From JALOTE01 sp031422195 (GTDB taxonomy: Bacteria > Pseudomonadota > Alphaproteobacteria > Rhizobiales > Rhizobiaceae): a stretch of 16,716 nucleotides of DNA. Within the stretch, counting starts at the first letter, position 1; the number at the start of each line of letters is the position of its first letter. Both the position numbers and the translations under genes were made by a program. Shown here piece by piece: positions 7,397 to 14,283 of the stretch. Location: contig JANOPZ010000143.1 in assembly GCA_031422195.1 (NCBI GenBank), forward strand, positions 1 through 16,716, in the 5' to 3' direction. Below the pieces are notes generated by a model. It ran no database searches, was not told where the DNA came from, and saw only the letters and a program-made list of their open reading frames with translations.

Positions 7397-7531
7397 ATGG
7401 ACCAACCCATGCTTTACGTTTTCAACAATACTAATGGCGTTAGAATTATCTGGAATGCGACTGTGACCACCAAAACTGAACGCCGCAAAGCTGGGTTTAT
7501 GAGCTTGCTGCGCACGCAGTTCGGTGGATGA
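7397..7531 (+). CDS. Candidate small protein, 44 aa (or 40 aa from the ATG at 7409)
   Basis: Reading MDQPMLYVFNNTNGVRI... and ending ...LLRTQFGG. It has a hydrophobic/polar N-terminal part (LYVFNNTNGVRIIWNATV) and a basic middle (KTERRKAG). Not recognised. In favour: the stop is 29 nt before a perfect 13-bp terminator hairpin of the right orientation, and the composition looks protein-like. Against: there is no good ribosome binding site (only GGA 7 nt before the second ATG), and ORFs of this size occur by chance. The frame stays open upstream to 7307, but nothing supports that start. The alternative is a non-coding small RNA ending at the same terminator. Confidence 0.35.
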   Translation: MDQPMLYVFNNTNGVRIIWNATVTTKTERRKAGFMSLLRTQFGG

Positions 7532-7560
7532 TTGTGAGATTCTAACCGGCCAATAAACAA

Positions 7561-7592
7561 AAAACCCCGTTTCATTTCTGAAACGGGGTTTT
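7561..7592. terminator. Strong bidirectional rho-independent terminator
   Basis: Perfect 13-bp stem AAAACCCCGTTTC (7561-7573) / GAAACGGGGTTTT (7580-7592) with a 6-nt loop. Both strands have T-runs after the stem: TTTTGCTGTTTT on plus, and TTTTTTGTTTATT on minus. It ends the candidate short transcript on the plus strand and can catch read-through from mmsB on the minus strand. Confidence 0.9.
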
Positions 7593-7700
7593 GCTGTTTT
7601 ACGCCAGCCAACCAGAGCCAAACACACAGCACTGAAAGAGGGAGGCTCCGGTACGCAATACAATAACCCGAAGCGCTCGGGCGGTTAATCCCCCGCCGAA

Positions 7701-7736
7701 ATTGAAAATAACGCGATAGGGTTACCACGCGGTTAT
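7701..7736 (-). terminator. Possible terminator after mmsB
   Basis: ATAACGCG (7708-7715) pairs with CGC-G-GTTAT (7728-7736), 8 bp with one bulged G. On the minus strand it is followed by TTTCAATTT. It begins 40 nt after the mmsB stop codon. It is weaker than the hairpin at 7561-7592, which may act as a backup. Confidence 0.4.
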
Positions 7737-7776
7737 CAAGCGCTTAAGGCTTGGTAAATTTGGGCGATTTATTCAG

Positions 7777-8658
7777 TTATTTTGAGGCCCGCAGCATTTT
7801 TATAATGGCGGAGAAATCAGTGGTTCCATTTCCGGCGCCCGCAAACTCGGCGTACAAGGCTTGTGCAAGGCATCCCAAAGGCGATTTCAGCCCGGTGCTT
7901 TGTGCTGCATCCACAGCGAGCGATAAATCTTTGAGCATAAGATTGGCCGCAAAACCCGCCTGATAATCACGATTGGCAGGCGAATTGGGCACCGGCCCCG
8001 GCACCGGGCAATAGGTATTGAGCGACCAGCACTGGCCGGATGAAGTGGACGCGACGTCAAACAACGCCTGGTGGCTAAGCCCCAGTTTTTCGCCAAGGGC
8101 AAATGCCTCGCAAACACCGATCATTGAAATTCCAAGTAACATATTGTTGCAAATTTTGGCGGCTTGGCCAGAGCCTGCGTCCCCGCAATGCACAATGCGT
8201 TTGCCCATAACGACAAGAGCGGCTTCTGCAGCTTGAAACGCTTCCGCAGAACCGCCCGCCATAAATGTTAGTGTGCCGGCAATCGCGCCGCCAGTGCCAC
8301 CGGACACTGGCGCGTCAATGGAAAGGCAGTTGGCATTTGCTGCAATGTTATGGGCAGCGCGCGCGCTTTCCACGTCAATTGTGGAGCTGTCGATCAGCAA
8401 TGTTTCAGGTTGGAGTTGCTCTGCAATGGCCCGATAAACAGACAACACGTGCGCACCAGCAGGCAGCATCGTCATAATAATTGTTGCGCCTTGGATTGCA
8501 ACTTCCAGCGACGGGGCAGGCGCAATGCCTAGGGATGCAGCGGCATCGAGGTTGGCTGTCGACAAATCATAGCCGGTTACTTTGTGGCCCGCTTTGGCAA
8601 GATTAGCGGCCATGGGCAAGCCCATGTTGCCAAGGCCGATAAAGGCAATATTGGCCAT
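7777..8658 (-). CDS. mmsB: 3-hydroxyisobutyrate dehydrogenase MmsB
   Basis: 293 aa NAD-dependent enzyme that oxidises 3-hydroxyisobutyrate to methylmalonate semialdehyde in valine degradation. The N-terminal Rossmann motif is GLGNMG (8-13). The family substrate-binding signature is DAPVSGGTGGA (115-125), the catalytic lysine is K168 in GQAAKICNNM, and the cofactor-side KDL is 243-245 in MLKDLSLA. Length is normal for HIBADH. The ATG follows the TAA of the acyl-CoA dehydrogenase gene with no spacing (TAAATG), and its ribosome binding site (GGGAGAG) lies inside that gene's last codons, so the two are cotranslated. Other beta-hydroxyacid dehydrogenases share these motifs, but the neighbour makes HIBADH by far the best call. 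Confidence 0.93.
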   Translation of the reverse strand: MANIAFIGLGNMGLPMAANLAKAGHKVTGYDLSTANLDAAASLGIAPAPSLEVAIQGATIIMTMLPAGAHVLSVYRAIAEQLQPETLLIDSSTIDVESARAAHNIAANANCLSIDAPVSGGTGGAIAGTLTFMAGGSAEAFQAAEAALVVMGKRIVHCGDAGSGQAAKICNNMLLGISMIGVCEAFALGEKLGLSHQALFDVASTSSGQCWSLNTYCPVPGPVPNSPANRDYQAGFAANLMLKDLSLAVDAAQSTGLKSPLGCLAQALYAEFAGAGNGTTDFSAIIKMLRASK

Positions 8659-9801
8659 TTAAGCTCTCCCGTTTTGAATCATATGGCGCGCGATGATCAC
8701 ACGCATAATTTCGTTGGTGCCTTCTAGAATTTGGTGCACGCGCAGATCCCGCATTATTTTTTCAATGCCGTAATCATGCAAATAACCGTAGCCGCCAAAA
8801 ATTTGTAAGGCGTCATTGGCAATTTTTGACCCTGTATCGGTCACAAACCGTTTGGCCATCGCCGACCATTTACCTGCGTCGGGGGCATTGTCATCCAGCT
8901 TTTGTGCAGCGACGTAGAGCAGCGCCCGTGCAGCACTAAGTTCGGTTTCCATATCAGCCAGTTTGAATTGGGTATTTTGAAACGCATCAATTTTTTGGCC
9001 AAAGGCTGTTCGTTCGCTGGCGTAGCTCAACGCTTTTGCAAGCGCCGCATCGGCCCCGCCAAGCGAGCAGGCTGCAATGTTCAGTCGGCCGCCATCAAGG
9101 CCTGCCATTGCCAGTTTGAAACCATCGCCTTCCGCGCCAAGCAGGTTTTCAACGGGCACTTTGCACTTGTCGAAAATCACTTGGCGGGTGGATTGGTTGT
9201 TCCAGCCCATTTTCTTTTCATTGGCCCCAAAAGACAGGCCGGGCGTGCCAGCTTCAACAATGATTGCAGAAACCCCTTTGGACCCTTCGCCGCCGGTGCG
9301 CGCCATGACGACATAAATGTCGCTGTCGCCAGCACCAGAAATGAACTGCTTGGTCCCGTCGAGCAGATAGTATCTGGCGTCTTTGATGGCACGGGTTTTA
9401 AGCGCGGCGGCATCGGAGCCTGAACCGGGCTCTGTCAAGCAATAGGATCCGAGTGCTTCCATTGAAATAAGCTTTGGCAAAAAGCGCGCGCGTTGATCAG
9501 TTGTACCAAAACGGTCAACCATCCAAGCAATCATGTTATGAATTGAGAGAAACGCCGAAAATGACGGGCAGGCTTTGGCGAGTTCTTCGTAAATCAAAAC
9601 CGAATCATGCCGTGTAAGGCCGCTACCGCCGCACTCTTCCCGAACCACCATTGCGCCAAAGCCAAGCGCACCGAGTGACCGCATAGTGGCGTTGGGAAAG
9701 TGCCGATCTAAATCCCATTTCAACGCATACGGTGCTATTTCAGCATCAGCGAACGCTTTTGCTGTGGCAATAATTGCAGTTTGTGTTTGCGTCAGTTGCA
9801 T
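8659..9801 (-). CDS. Acyl-CoA dehydrogenase, probably isobutyryl-CoA dehydrogenase
   Basis: 380 aa FAD enzyme of the cytoplasm, dehydrogenating a short branched acyl-CoA. Family landmarks: YCLTEPGSGSD (120-130), the FAD contact region KQFISGAGDSDIY (151-163), GLDGGRLNIAA (234-244), ERTAFGQKIDAFQ (263-275), QIFGGYGY (333-340) and the catalytic base E360 in LEGTNEIMR. The length, the position of this glutamate and the coupling to mmsB point to isobutyryl-CoA dehydrogenase, the first dehydrogenation specific to valine breakdown; other short-chain specificities cannot be excluded. It is the first gene of the pair. The intervening steps (enoyl-CoA hydratase, 3-hydroxyisobutyryl-CoA hydrolase) and mmsA are not in this window. 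A palindrome at 9815-9828 sits in its promoter region. Confidence 0.92.
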   Translation of the reverse strand: MQLTQTQTAIIATAKAFADAEIAPYALKWDLDRHFPNATMRSLGALGFGAMVVREECGGSGLTRHDSVLIYEELAKACPSFSAFLSIHNMIAWMVDRFGTTDQRARFLPKLISMEALGSYCLTEPGSGSDAAALKTRAIKDARYYLLDGTKQFISGAGDSDIYVVMARTGGEGSKGVSAIIVEAGTPGLSFGANEKKMGWNNQSTRQVIFDKCKVPVENLLGAEGDGFKLAMAGLDGGRLNIAACSLGGADAALAKALSYASERTAFGQKIDAFQNTQFKLADMETELSAARALLYVAAQKLDDNAPDAGKWSAMAKRFVTDTGSKIANDALQIFGGYGYLHDYGIEKIMRDLRVHQILEGTNEIMRVIIARHMIQNGRA

Positions 9802-9814
9802 CTTGCACCTTATT

Positions 9815-9828
9815 TGAACGTTCGTTCA
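9815..9828. promoter_or_regulatory. TetR-like operator candidate TGAACG-TT-CGTTCA
   Basis: Perfect 6-2-6 inverted repeat starting 14 nt before the ATG of the acyl-CoA dehydrogenase gene and ending 71 nt before the chosen cobQ start. The AACG-N2-CGTT core resembles sites of some TetR-family repressors of acyl-CoA catabolism (Thermus PaaR has a similar core). It probably represses the acyl-CoA dehydrogenase-mmsB pair. No regulator gene is present nearby. Confidence 0.55.
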
Positions 9829-9898
9829 TATAATCATCAAATGCTATTTGTTTTTGCAGCTTGCGCAACAGTGCTTTTGCACAGTACCAGCTTTTGTC

Positions 9899-11353
9899 AT
9901 GGCGCGTGCGATTATGCTGCAAGGGACTGGGTCTGATGTTGGTAAAACCGTGCTGGTTGCCGGGCTGTGCCGTCTTGCCCGAAATCGCGGCTTAAGAGTT
10001 GCGCCGTTTAAGCCTCAAAACATGTCGAACAATGCTGCCGTTGCGCTCATTCCAGAAACCGGTGCTTTTGGCGAAATCGGCCGTGCGCAATGGTTGCAAG
10101 CGCTTGCATGCGGTGTTGCGCCGACAGTGCATATGAACCCGGTTTTACTCAAGCCGCAAAGTGCAACTGGCAGCCAGATTGTGGTGCAAGGCAAAGTGTT
10201 TGGCAGCGCTAAAGGCCGCGACTACCAACGGTTAAAGCCGCAGCTTTTGGGTGCTGTGCTTGATAGCTTTAACAAGCTGAAGGCAGACTATGACGTTATT
10301 ATCGTTGAAGGCGCAGGCTCACCGGCTGAGGTAAATCTTCGCGCCGGCGATATTGCCAATATGGGCTTTGCGCGGGCTGCGAATGTGCCAGTGGTTTTGG
10401 TTGGCGATATTGACCGGGGCGGCGTAATTGCTTCGCTGGTGGGCACCAAAGTGATTTTACAGGCTGAAGATGCGGCCATGATCAGCGGCTATATCATCAA
10501 TAAGTTTCGCGGTGATGTCAGCTTGTTTGATGAAGGTCTGAAAATAGTCACGACACATACGGGTTGGCCTTCACTGGGCGTGGTGCCTTGGTTAAAAGCG
10601 GCAGCAAAATTGCCCGCTGAAGACTCCGTGGCATTAGAGCGGTTGGCAATGCCGCAAACCAATACGGATGCAAAAATTGTAGCCGTGCCGGTCTATAGCC
10701 GGATTGCAAATTTTGATGATCTTGATCCTTTGGTGCATGATCCGGCCTTTGATGTGCGGTTTATCCGCAGCGGCGAACGATTGCCAATGAATGCAGAGAT
10801 GGTGGTCTTGCCGGGATCCAAGGCCACGATTGCTGACTTGTTTGAACTTAAAATGAATGGCTGGGACAGCGATATCTATGCACTTCATGCCAAGGGGGCA
10901 GAAATCATTGGCATTTGCGGCGGTTATCAAATTCTCGGTAAAACAATAGCGGACCCTATGGGATTGGAAGGCGCGCCGTCCACGGTTGCAGGCCTTGGGT
11001 TGCTTGACGTTGAAACGATTATGGCTGCTGAAAAAACGGTGCGGGAGGTCGTGGCGCATGCGCCAGCACTGAGTGAAAATGTAACGGGCTATGAAATCCA
11101 TTTGGGTGAAACCACGGGCGTGGACTGTGCCCGCCCAACGGCGCTGATCGATGGCCGAGCTGATGGTGCGCGCTCACTAAGCGGCAAGGTTTGGGGCACT
11201 TATTTGCACGGCGGCACAATGCTTGCTGCCCATGTCGGTGCTTCAGTTGGAGAATCCCGCGCTCTAGCAGATGCGGCCTTAGATGAAATTGCCAATGAAC
11301 TCGCTGAATTACTCGATACCGATTGGCTTGATACTATTTTTTCAGGAATTTGA
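9899..11353 (+). CDS. cobQ: Cobyric acid synthase CobQ
   Basis: Glutamine- and ATP-dependent enzyme that amidates four side chains of adenosylcobyrinate a,c-diamide to give cobyric acid. 484 aa from the ATG at 9899. The frame is open from a TTG at 9848, but the family begins at MARAIMLQGTGSDVGK, so the internal ATG is chosen although no clear ribosome binding site precedes it. The N-terminal synthetase domain (1-about 250) has GTGSDVGKT (9-17), FKPQNMSNN (37-45), IVEGAGSPAE (135-144) and VGDIDRGGV (168-176). The C-terminal glutamine amidotransferase domain has the nucleophile C340 in GICGGYQ and H437 in YLHGG. It is divergent from the acyl-CoA dehydrogenase gene and is followed by the riboswitch, which does not precede it. 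Confidence 0.97.
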   Translation: MARAIMLQGTGSDVGKTVLVAGLCRLARNRGLRVAPFKPQNMSNNAAVALIPETGAFGEIGRAQWLQALACGVAPTVHMNPVLLKPQSATGSQIVVQGKVFGSAKGRDYQRLKPQLLGAVLDSFNKLKADYDVIIVEGAGSPAEVNLRAGDIANMGFARAANVPVVLVGDIDRGGVIASLVGTKVILQAEDAAMISGYIINKFRGDVSLFDEGLKIVTTHTGWPSLGVVPWLKAAAKLPAEDSVALERLAMPQTNTDAKIVAVPVYSRIANFDDLDPLVHDPAFDVRFIRSGERLPMNAEMVVLPGSKATIADLFELKMNGWDSDIYALHAKGAEIIGICGGYQILGKTIADPMGLEGAPSTVAGLGLLDVETIMAAEKTVREVVAHAPALSENVTGYEIHLGETTGVDCARPTALIDGRADGARSLSGKVWGTYLHGGTMLAAHVGASVGESRALADAALDEIANELAELLDTDWLDTIFSGI

Positions 11354-11475
11354 AGCAAACCGGTGGATTTGAGTGTCAATGGCTCTCGGGCAATAGCCAA
11401 TTCCCAAGTTGCTTTATCGTTGGAAGAGTAAAGCGCTTACTGACGCCTTTAAGGGGTTTGTCGTCGCAAGGCAGA

Positions 11476-11505
11476 TTGACTTCGGAGTTGCAAAGGTTCT
11501 TAACT
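11476..11505 (+). promoter_or_regulatory. Possible promoter of the cobalamin riboswitch transcript
   Basis: TTGACT at 11476-11481 and TTAACT at 11500-11505, 18 nt apart. The implied start near 11512 is just before the first riboswitch helix at 11514. The -35 is good and the -10 is poor, so the position relative to the RNA is the main support. Confidence 0.4.
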
Positions 11506-11513
11506 GATAGCAC

Positions 11514-11737
11514 TTGAATGGTCCCTGACGGTGAGAACCAGATGGGCCAAGAGGGAACGCGGCGACATTGACCCGAACGGGGATGTCAACCGCGGCCGAC
11601 CCCGCGACTGTAGGGCGGCGAGACCTTTTCCAAGGTGTTGCAAAGCACCAGCCACTGGCCAAAAACCGGGAAGGTGGAAAAAGTTGCAGAATGGGCAACC
11701 GTTTTGTGCGCCGTGAGCCAGGAGACCTGCCATTCAA
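11514..11737 (+). ncRNA. Cobalamin riboswitch
   Basis: RNA switch binding adenosylcobalamin. The closing helix P1 is a perfect 8-bp pairing of TTGAATGG (11514-11521) with CCATTCAA (11730-11737). Conserved core pieces occur in the right order: GGGAA (11553-11557), CCCGCGACTGT (11601-11611) and the B12 box AGCCAGGAGACCTGCC (11716-11731), which match the known consensus closely. The total of about 224 nt is normal for this class. It lies 60 nt before the cbtB start. There is no T-run after it, so control is probably at translation initiation of cbtB (and through coupling, the genes after it) rather than by intrinsic termination. Confidence 0.96.
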
Positions 11738-11755
11738 TAGGGTGAAAACCCGGCG

Positions 11756-11775
11756 TGCACGGCGCATCCCGTGCA
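11756..11775 (+). promoter_or_regulatory. Hairpin between the riboswitch and the cbtB ribosome binding site
   Basis: TGCACGG (11756-11762), 6-nt loop, CCGTGCA (11769-11775), a 7-bp stem directly upstream of CCGTTCACGGAGG. It has no T-run, so it is not an intrinsic terminator. It may belong to the expression platform that exposes or hides the GGAGG at 11788-11792. Confidence 0.4.
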
Positions 11776-11787
11776 GTTGCCGTTCAC

Positions 11788-11792
11788 GGAGG
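11788..11792 (+). promoter_or_regulatory. Ribosome binding site of cbtB
   Basis: GGAGG, 5 nt before the ATG at 11798. It fixes the cbtB start over an in-frame GTG at 11771 and is the likely target of the riboswitch. Confidence 0.8.
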
Positions 11793-11797
11793 TTGAT

Positions 11798-11977
11798 ATG
11801 GCTGCGAATACTGTTTCCACCGGAAAAGTTCTTTCCGTTTCTGATCGTTTAATTCTTGGTTTCTCTGCGCTTTTGCTGGGCGGGTTCTTGGTGTTCGGGG
11901 TTGGGTTAGCCAATTCTGCAACCATTCACGACACCGCCCATGATGTGCGCCATGCCAATGGCTTTCCCTGCCACTAA
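11798..11977 (+). CDS. cbtB: Predicted cobalt transporter subunit CbtB
   Basis: 59 aa with one membrane helix (about residues 27-48, LILGFSALLLGGFLVFGVGL) and a short histidine-rich tail: HDTAHDVRHANGFPCH ends the protein. This is the CbtB layout, in which the tail is thought to bind cobalt. It is the small partner of CbtA and the first gene under the cobalamin riboswitch, which agrees with a role in cobalt uptake for the corrin ring. The start is the ATG at 11798 behind GGAGG. Its function is predicted in the family mainly from context. Confidence 0.93.
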   Translation: MAANTVSTGKVLSVSDRLILGFSALLLGGFLVFGVGLANSATIHDTAHDVRHANGFPCH

Positions 11978-11997
11978 GCAAATATGAGGAAAATCAG

Positions 11998-12711
11998 ATG
12001 ATCACGCGAGCCCTTCTCGCCACACTTTTTGTTGGCCTTTTTTCAGGATTATTAATGACCGCCGTTCAGCAATGGCGCGTCATTACACTCATTATTGCAG
12101 CTGAGGCCTTTGAAGGCGAGCAGCCAGCCACACCTCAACACAGCGCTGTTAAATCAGGATTATCATTGATCACACCGGCGTTTGCGCATGGACATGGCGA
12201 AGAACTTGGCCCGCTCGGCTTATCGCGGATTAGTGGAACGTTGCTCGCAAATTTGGTAACCGGCAGCGGGTTTGCCTTGTTGCTTATGGGCTTTAGCACT
12301 CTGATCGGTAAGCCCGTTACGCTGTCAAGCGCGTTGATCTGGGGTGCTTGCGGCTGGCTGACATTGCACTTTTTGCCAGCCATTGGCTTGCCCCCGGAAC
12401 TGCCGGGTTTTCCAGCAGCAGAACTTCATGCCCGGCAAATCTGGTGGGTCGCAACAGTAGGGATGTCGGCAGCCGGGTTGGCGGTTATTGCACTTAAAAA
12501 CAGCATTGTTTTCAAACTTGGCGGTTTGCTTTTGATTGCTGTGCCGCACCTGTTTGGTGCACCGCAACCAACCGATATTGCAACGGCTGTGCCTGCGCTG
12601 TATGCGGCAGAATACGCTGTTGCTGCGCTGACGGCGTCTTTGATCATGTGGTTGAGTTTGGCTTTTGGCCTCGGCATGGCCAACGACCGTTTGGCAAAAG
12701 CGCAGGCCTGA
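11998..12711 (+). CDS. cbtA: Predicted cobalt transporter subunit CbtA
   Basis: 237 aa inner-membrane protein with about five to six hydrophobic segments (near 5-25, 82-103, 108-128, 148-166, 172-186, 200-225). A loop after the first helix contains AFAHGHGEE (61-69), a likely metal-binding patch, and further histidines occur at 124, 144 and 184. This is the CbtA family, the predicted partner of CbtB in cobalt uptake. GAGGA lies 7 nt before the ATG, and 20 nt separate it from the cbtB stop. It is followed after 2 nt by cobU, so the operon is tight. Confidence 0.93.
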   Translation: MITRALLATLFVGLFSGLLMTAVQQWRVITLIIAAEAFEGEQPATPQHSAVKSGLSLITPAFAHGHGEELGPLGLSRISGTLLANLVTGSGFALLLMGFSTLIGKPVTLSSALIWGACGWLTLHFLPAIGLPPELPGFPAAELHARQIWWVATVGMSAAGLAVIALKNSIVFKLGGLLLIAVPHLFGAPQPTDIATAVPALYAAEYAVAALTASLIMWLSLAFGLGMANDRLAKAQA

Positions 12712-12713
12712 GC

Positions 12714-13223
12714 ATGAACAGGGTTACATTTGTTTTAGGCGGCGCACGGTCCGGCAAATCCACCTATGCTGAGCGCCTCATCGAGGCGACCGGCTTGCCG
12801 AAGGTCTATGTCGCCACGGCGCAGGCTTTTGATGCGGAAATGCAAACCCGCATATCAGAACATCAATCTCGCCGAACAGGGTGGCAAACGATTGATGCGC
12901 CGCTGAAATTGGCTGATGCCCTGCATTCCCAGCGCGGCAAAAATAATGCCGTTCTGGTTGATTGCCTGACCTTGTGGCTCACCAATTTGTTGATCGCGGA
13001 ATATGATATTCCGTCAGCTTTTCACGTGTTGCTGGGCGTTTTGCGCAGCGCTGACCATCCGGTGGTTCTGGTTTCAAACGAAGTTGGGCTTGGCATTGTG
13101 CCCGAAAATGCGCTGGCCCGTTCGTTTCGCGACCATACGGGCCGGCTCCATCAAATGATCGCCGCAGAGGCCGGCCACGTGCATTTCATAGCAGCTGGCC
13201 TTCCGATCAAACTTAAAGGGTAA
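12714..13223 (+). CDS. cobU: Adenosylcobinamide kinase / adenosylcobinamide-phosphate guanylyltransferase CobU (CobP)
   Basis: 169 aa bifunctional enzyme that phosphorylates adenosylcobinamide and then adds GMP from GTP, preparing it for the lower-ligand nucleotide. The P-loop GGARSGKST is at 9-17. H50 in RISEHQSRR corresponds to the region of the guanylylated histidine in the Salmonella enzyme. VDCLTLWLTN (82-91) and SNEVGLGIVP (121-130) are family signatures. The frame is open from 12648, but the ATG at 12714, 2 nt after the cbtA stop, gives the normal N-terminus; the longer form would only add sequence that overlaps cbtA. It is followed 4 nt later by cobW. Confidence 0.96.
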   Translation: MNRVTFVLGGARSGKSTYAERLIEATGLPKVYVATAQAFDAEMQTRISEHQSRRTGWQTIDAPLKLADALHSQRGKNNAVLVDCLTLWLTNLLIAEYDIPSAFHVLLGVLRSADHPVVLVSNEVGLGIVPENALARSFRDHTGRLHQMIAAEAGHVHFIAAGLPIKLKG

Positions 13224-13227
13224 ACTC

Positions 13228-14283
13228 ATGAATTTGACGAAAATTTCTGCTACCGTGATCACAGGTTTTCTGGGCTCAGGCAAAACCACGCTTATTCGCA
13301 ATATAATTGAAAATGCCAACGGTAAGCGCATTGCGCTTATTATCAATGAGTTTGGCGATCTTGGCGTTGATGGCGGTATTCTCAAGGGCTGCGGTATTGA
13401 GGCCTGCAGAGATGAAGACATTATCGAACTGAACAATGGCTGCATTTGTTGCACGGTGGCCGATGATTTTTTGCCGGCAATGGCGAAATTGCTCGATCGA
13501 GCAGACCGTATCGACCATATCATCATTGAAACATCCGGGCTTGCGCTGCCGCAGCCTCTGGTTGCTGCCTTTAATTGGCCAGAGGTAAAAGCCCGCGTTA
13601 CGGTTGATGGCGTGGTAACCGTTGTTGACGCCGCAGCGGTTGCAGATGGACGTTTTGCAGATGACCATAATGCGGTTGATGCGCAGCGGGCGGCAGATCC
13701 CTCATTGGATCATGATAACCCGATCGAAGAGTTATTTGAAGACCAGATTACGGCGGCTGATTTGATTATTTTATCGAAGGCAGATTTGTTGGATGCTGCT
13801 GCCATGATGCGGGTTAAAGCCGATGTTTCTGCCCGTATGAGCCGAAAGGTGACGATGGTGGAAAGCGCAAAGGCATCGGTGCCAAATTCGGTCCTTTTGG
13901 GCCTTGATGCCGCGACTGAAGATCAAATTCACAACCGGCGCTCCCACCATGAAATTGAGCATGAAGGCGCTGACCACGACCATGATCACGATGAATTTGA
14001 AAGTTTTATCGCGTCAACCGGCCCGATTGATGATGTGAAGGGTTTTGAAGAGCGCATGAAGGCGGTGATCAGCAAACATGATATTTTGCGCTTCAAAGGG
14101 TTTGCTAATGTGCCGGGCAAGCCGATGCGTCTGGTGGTACAGGCCGTTGGCCCGCGCATTTCGTCGTATTTTGATCGTGACTGGCAGGCCGGTGAAACAA
14201 GGGAAAGTCGTTTTGTCGTTATTGGCGAGCACCATGATATGAATGAAGATGCTATCCGGGCGGATATTTTGGCCGCCGTATAA
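13228..14283 (+). CDS. cobW: CobW, GTP-binding metallochaperone-like protein of cobalamin synthesis
   Basis: 351 aa member of the COG0523 G3E GTPases. Walker A GFLGSGKT (13-20), the metal-binding GCICC (CxCC motif, 71-75), ETSGLALP (101-108) and the guanine-specificity SKAD (183-186) are all present. A histidine/aspartate-rich stretch lies between the GTPase and C-terminal domains (about 240-255, HHEIEHEGADHDHDHD). The C-terminal CobW domain follows (about 265-350). The family is thought to supply cobalt to CobN; the position directly before cobN fits this. The ATG has AAAGGG about 8 nt upstream. The final TAA overlaps the cobN ATG by one base (TAATG), which suggests coupled translation. Confidence 0.97.
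   Translation: MNLTKISATVITGFLGSGKTTLIRNIIENANGKRIALIINEFGDLGVDGGILKGCGIEACRDEDIIELNNGCICCTVADDFLPAMAKLLDRADRIDHIIIETSGLALPQPLVAAFNWPEVKARVTVDGVVTVVDAAAVADGRFADDHNAVDAQRAADPSLDHDNPIEELFEDQITAADLIILSKADLLDAAAMMRVKADVSARMSRKVTMVESAKASVPNSVLLGLDAATEDQIHNRRSHHEIEHEGADHDHDHDEFESFIASTGPIDDVKGFEERMKAVISKHDILRFKGFANVPGKPMRLVVQAVGPRISSYFDRDWQAGETRESRFVVIGEHHDMNEDAIRADILAAV

Larger units (their letters stand above)
7212..7776. other. Long intergenic region with regulatory structures
   Basis: A 565-nt gap between the aminotransferase gene and mmsB, whose 3' ends face each other. It contains a hairpin after the aminotransferase (7253-7290), a 12-bp palindrome (7355-7366), a possible small ORF (7397-7531), a very strong hairpin terminator (7561-7592) and a weaker hairpin after mmsB (7708-7736). 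The amount of structure suggests one more short transcript on the plus strand, coding or not. Confidence 0.6.

Noticed and set aside
7414..7728. 104-codon minus-strand ORF in the gap before mmsB
   Set aside because: It reads across the strong hairpin terminator at 7561-7592, has no ribosome binding site and no recognisable features.
8902..9423. 173-codon plus-strand ORF
   Set aside because: It is entirely antisense to the acyl-CoA dehydrogenase gene, which has full family motifs; the reverse reading has none.
11531..11852. Short ORFs on both strands across 11414-11925
   Set aside because: This sequence is the cobalamin riboswitch and its leader; the ORFs do not resemble proteins and cross structured RNA.
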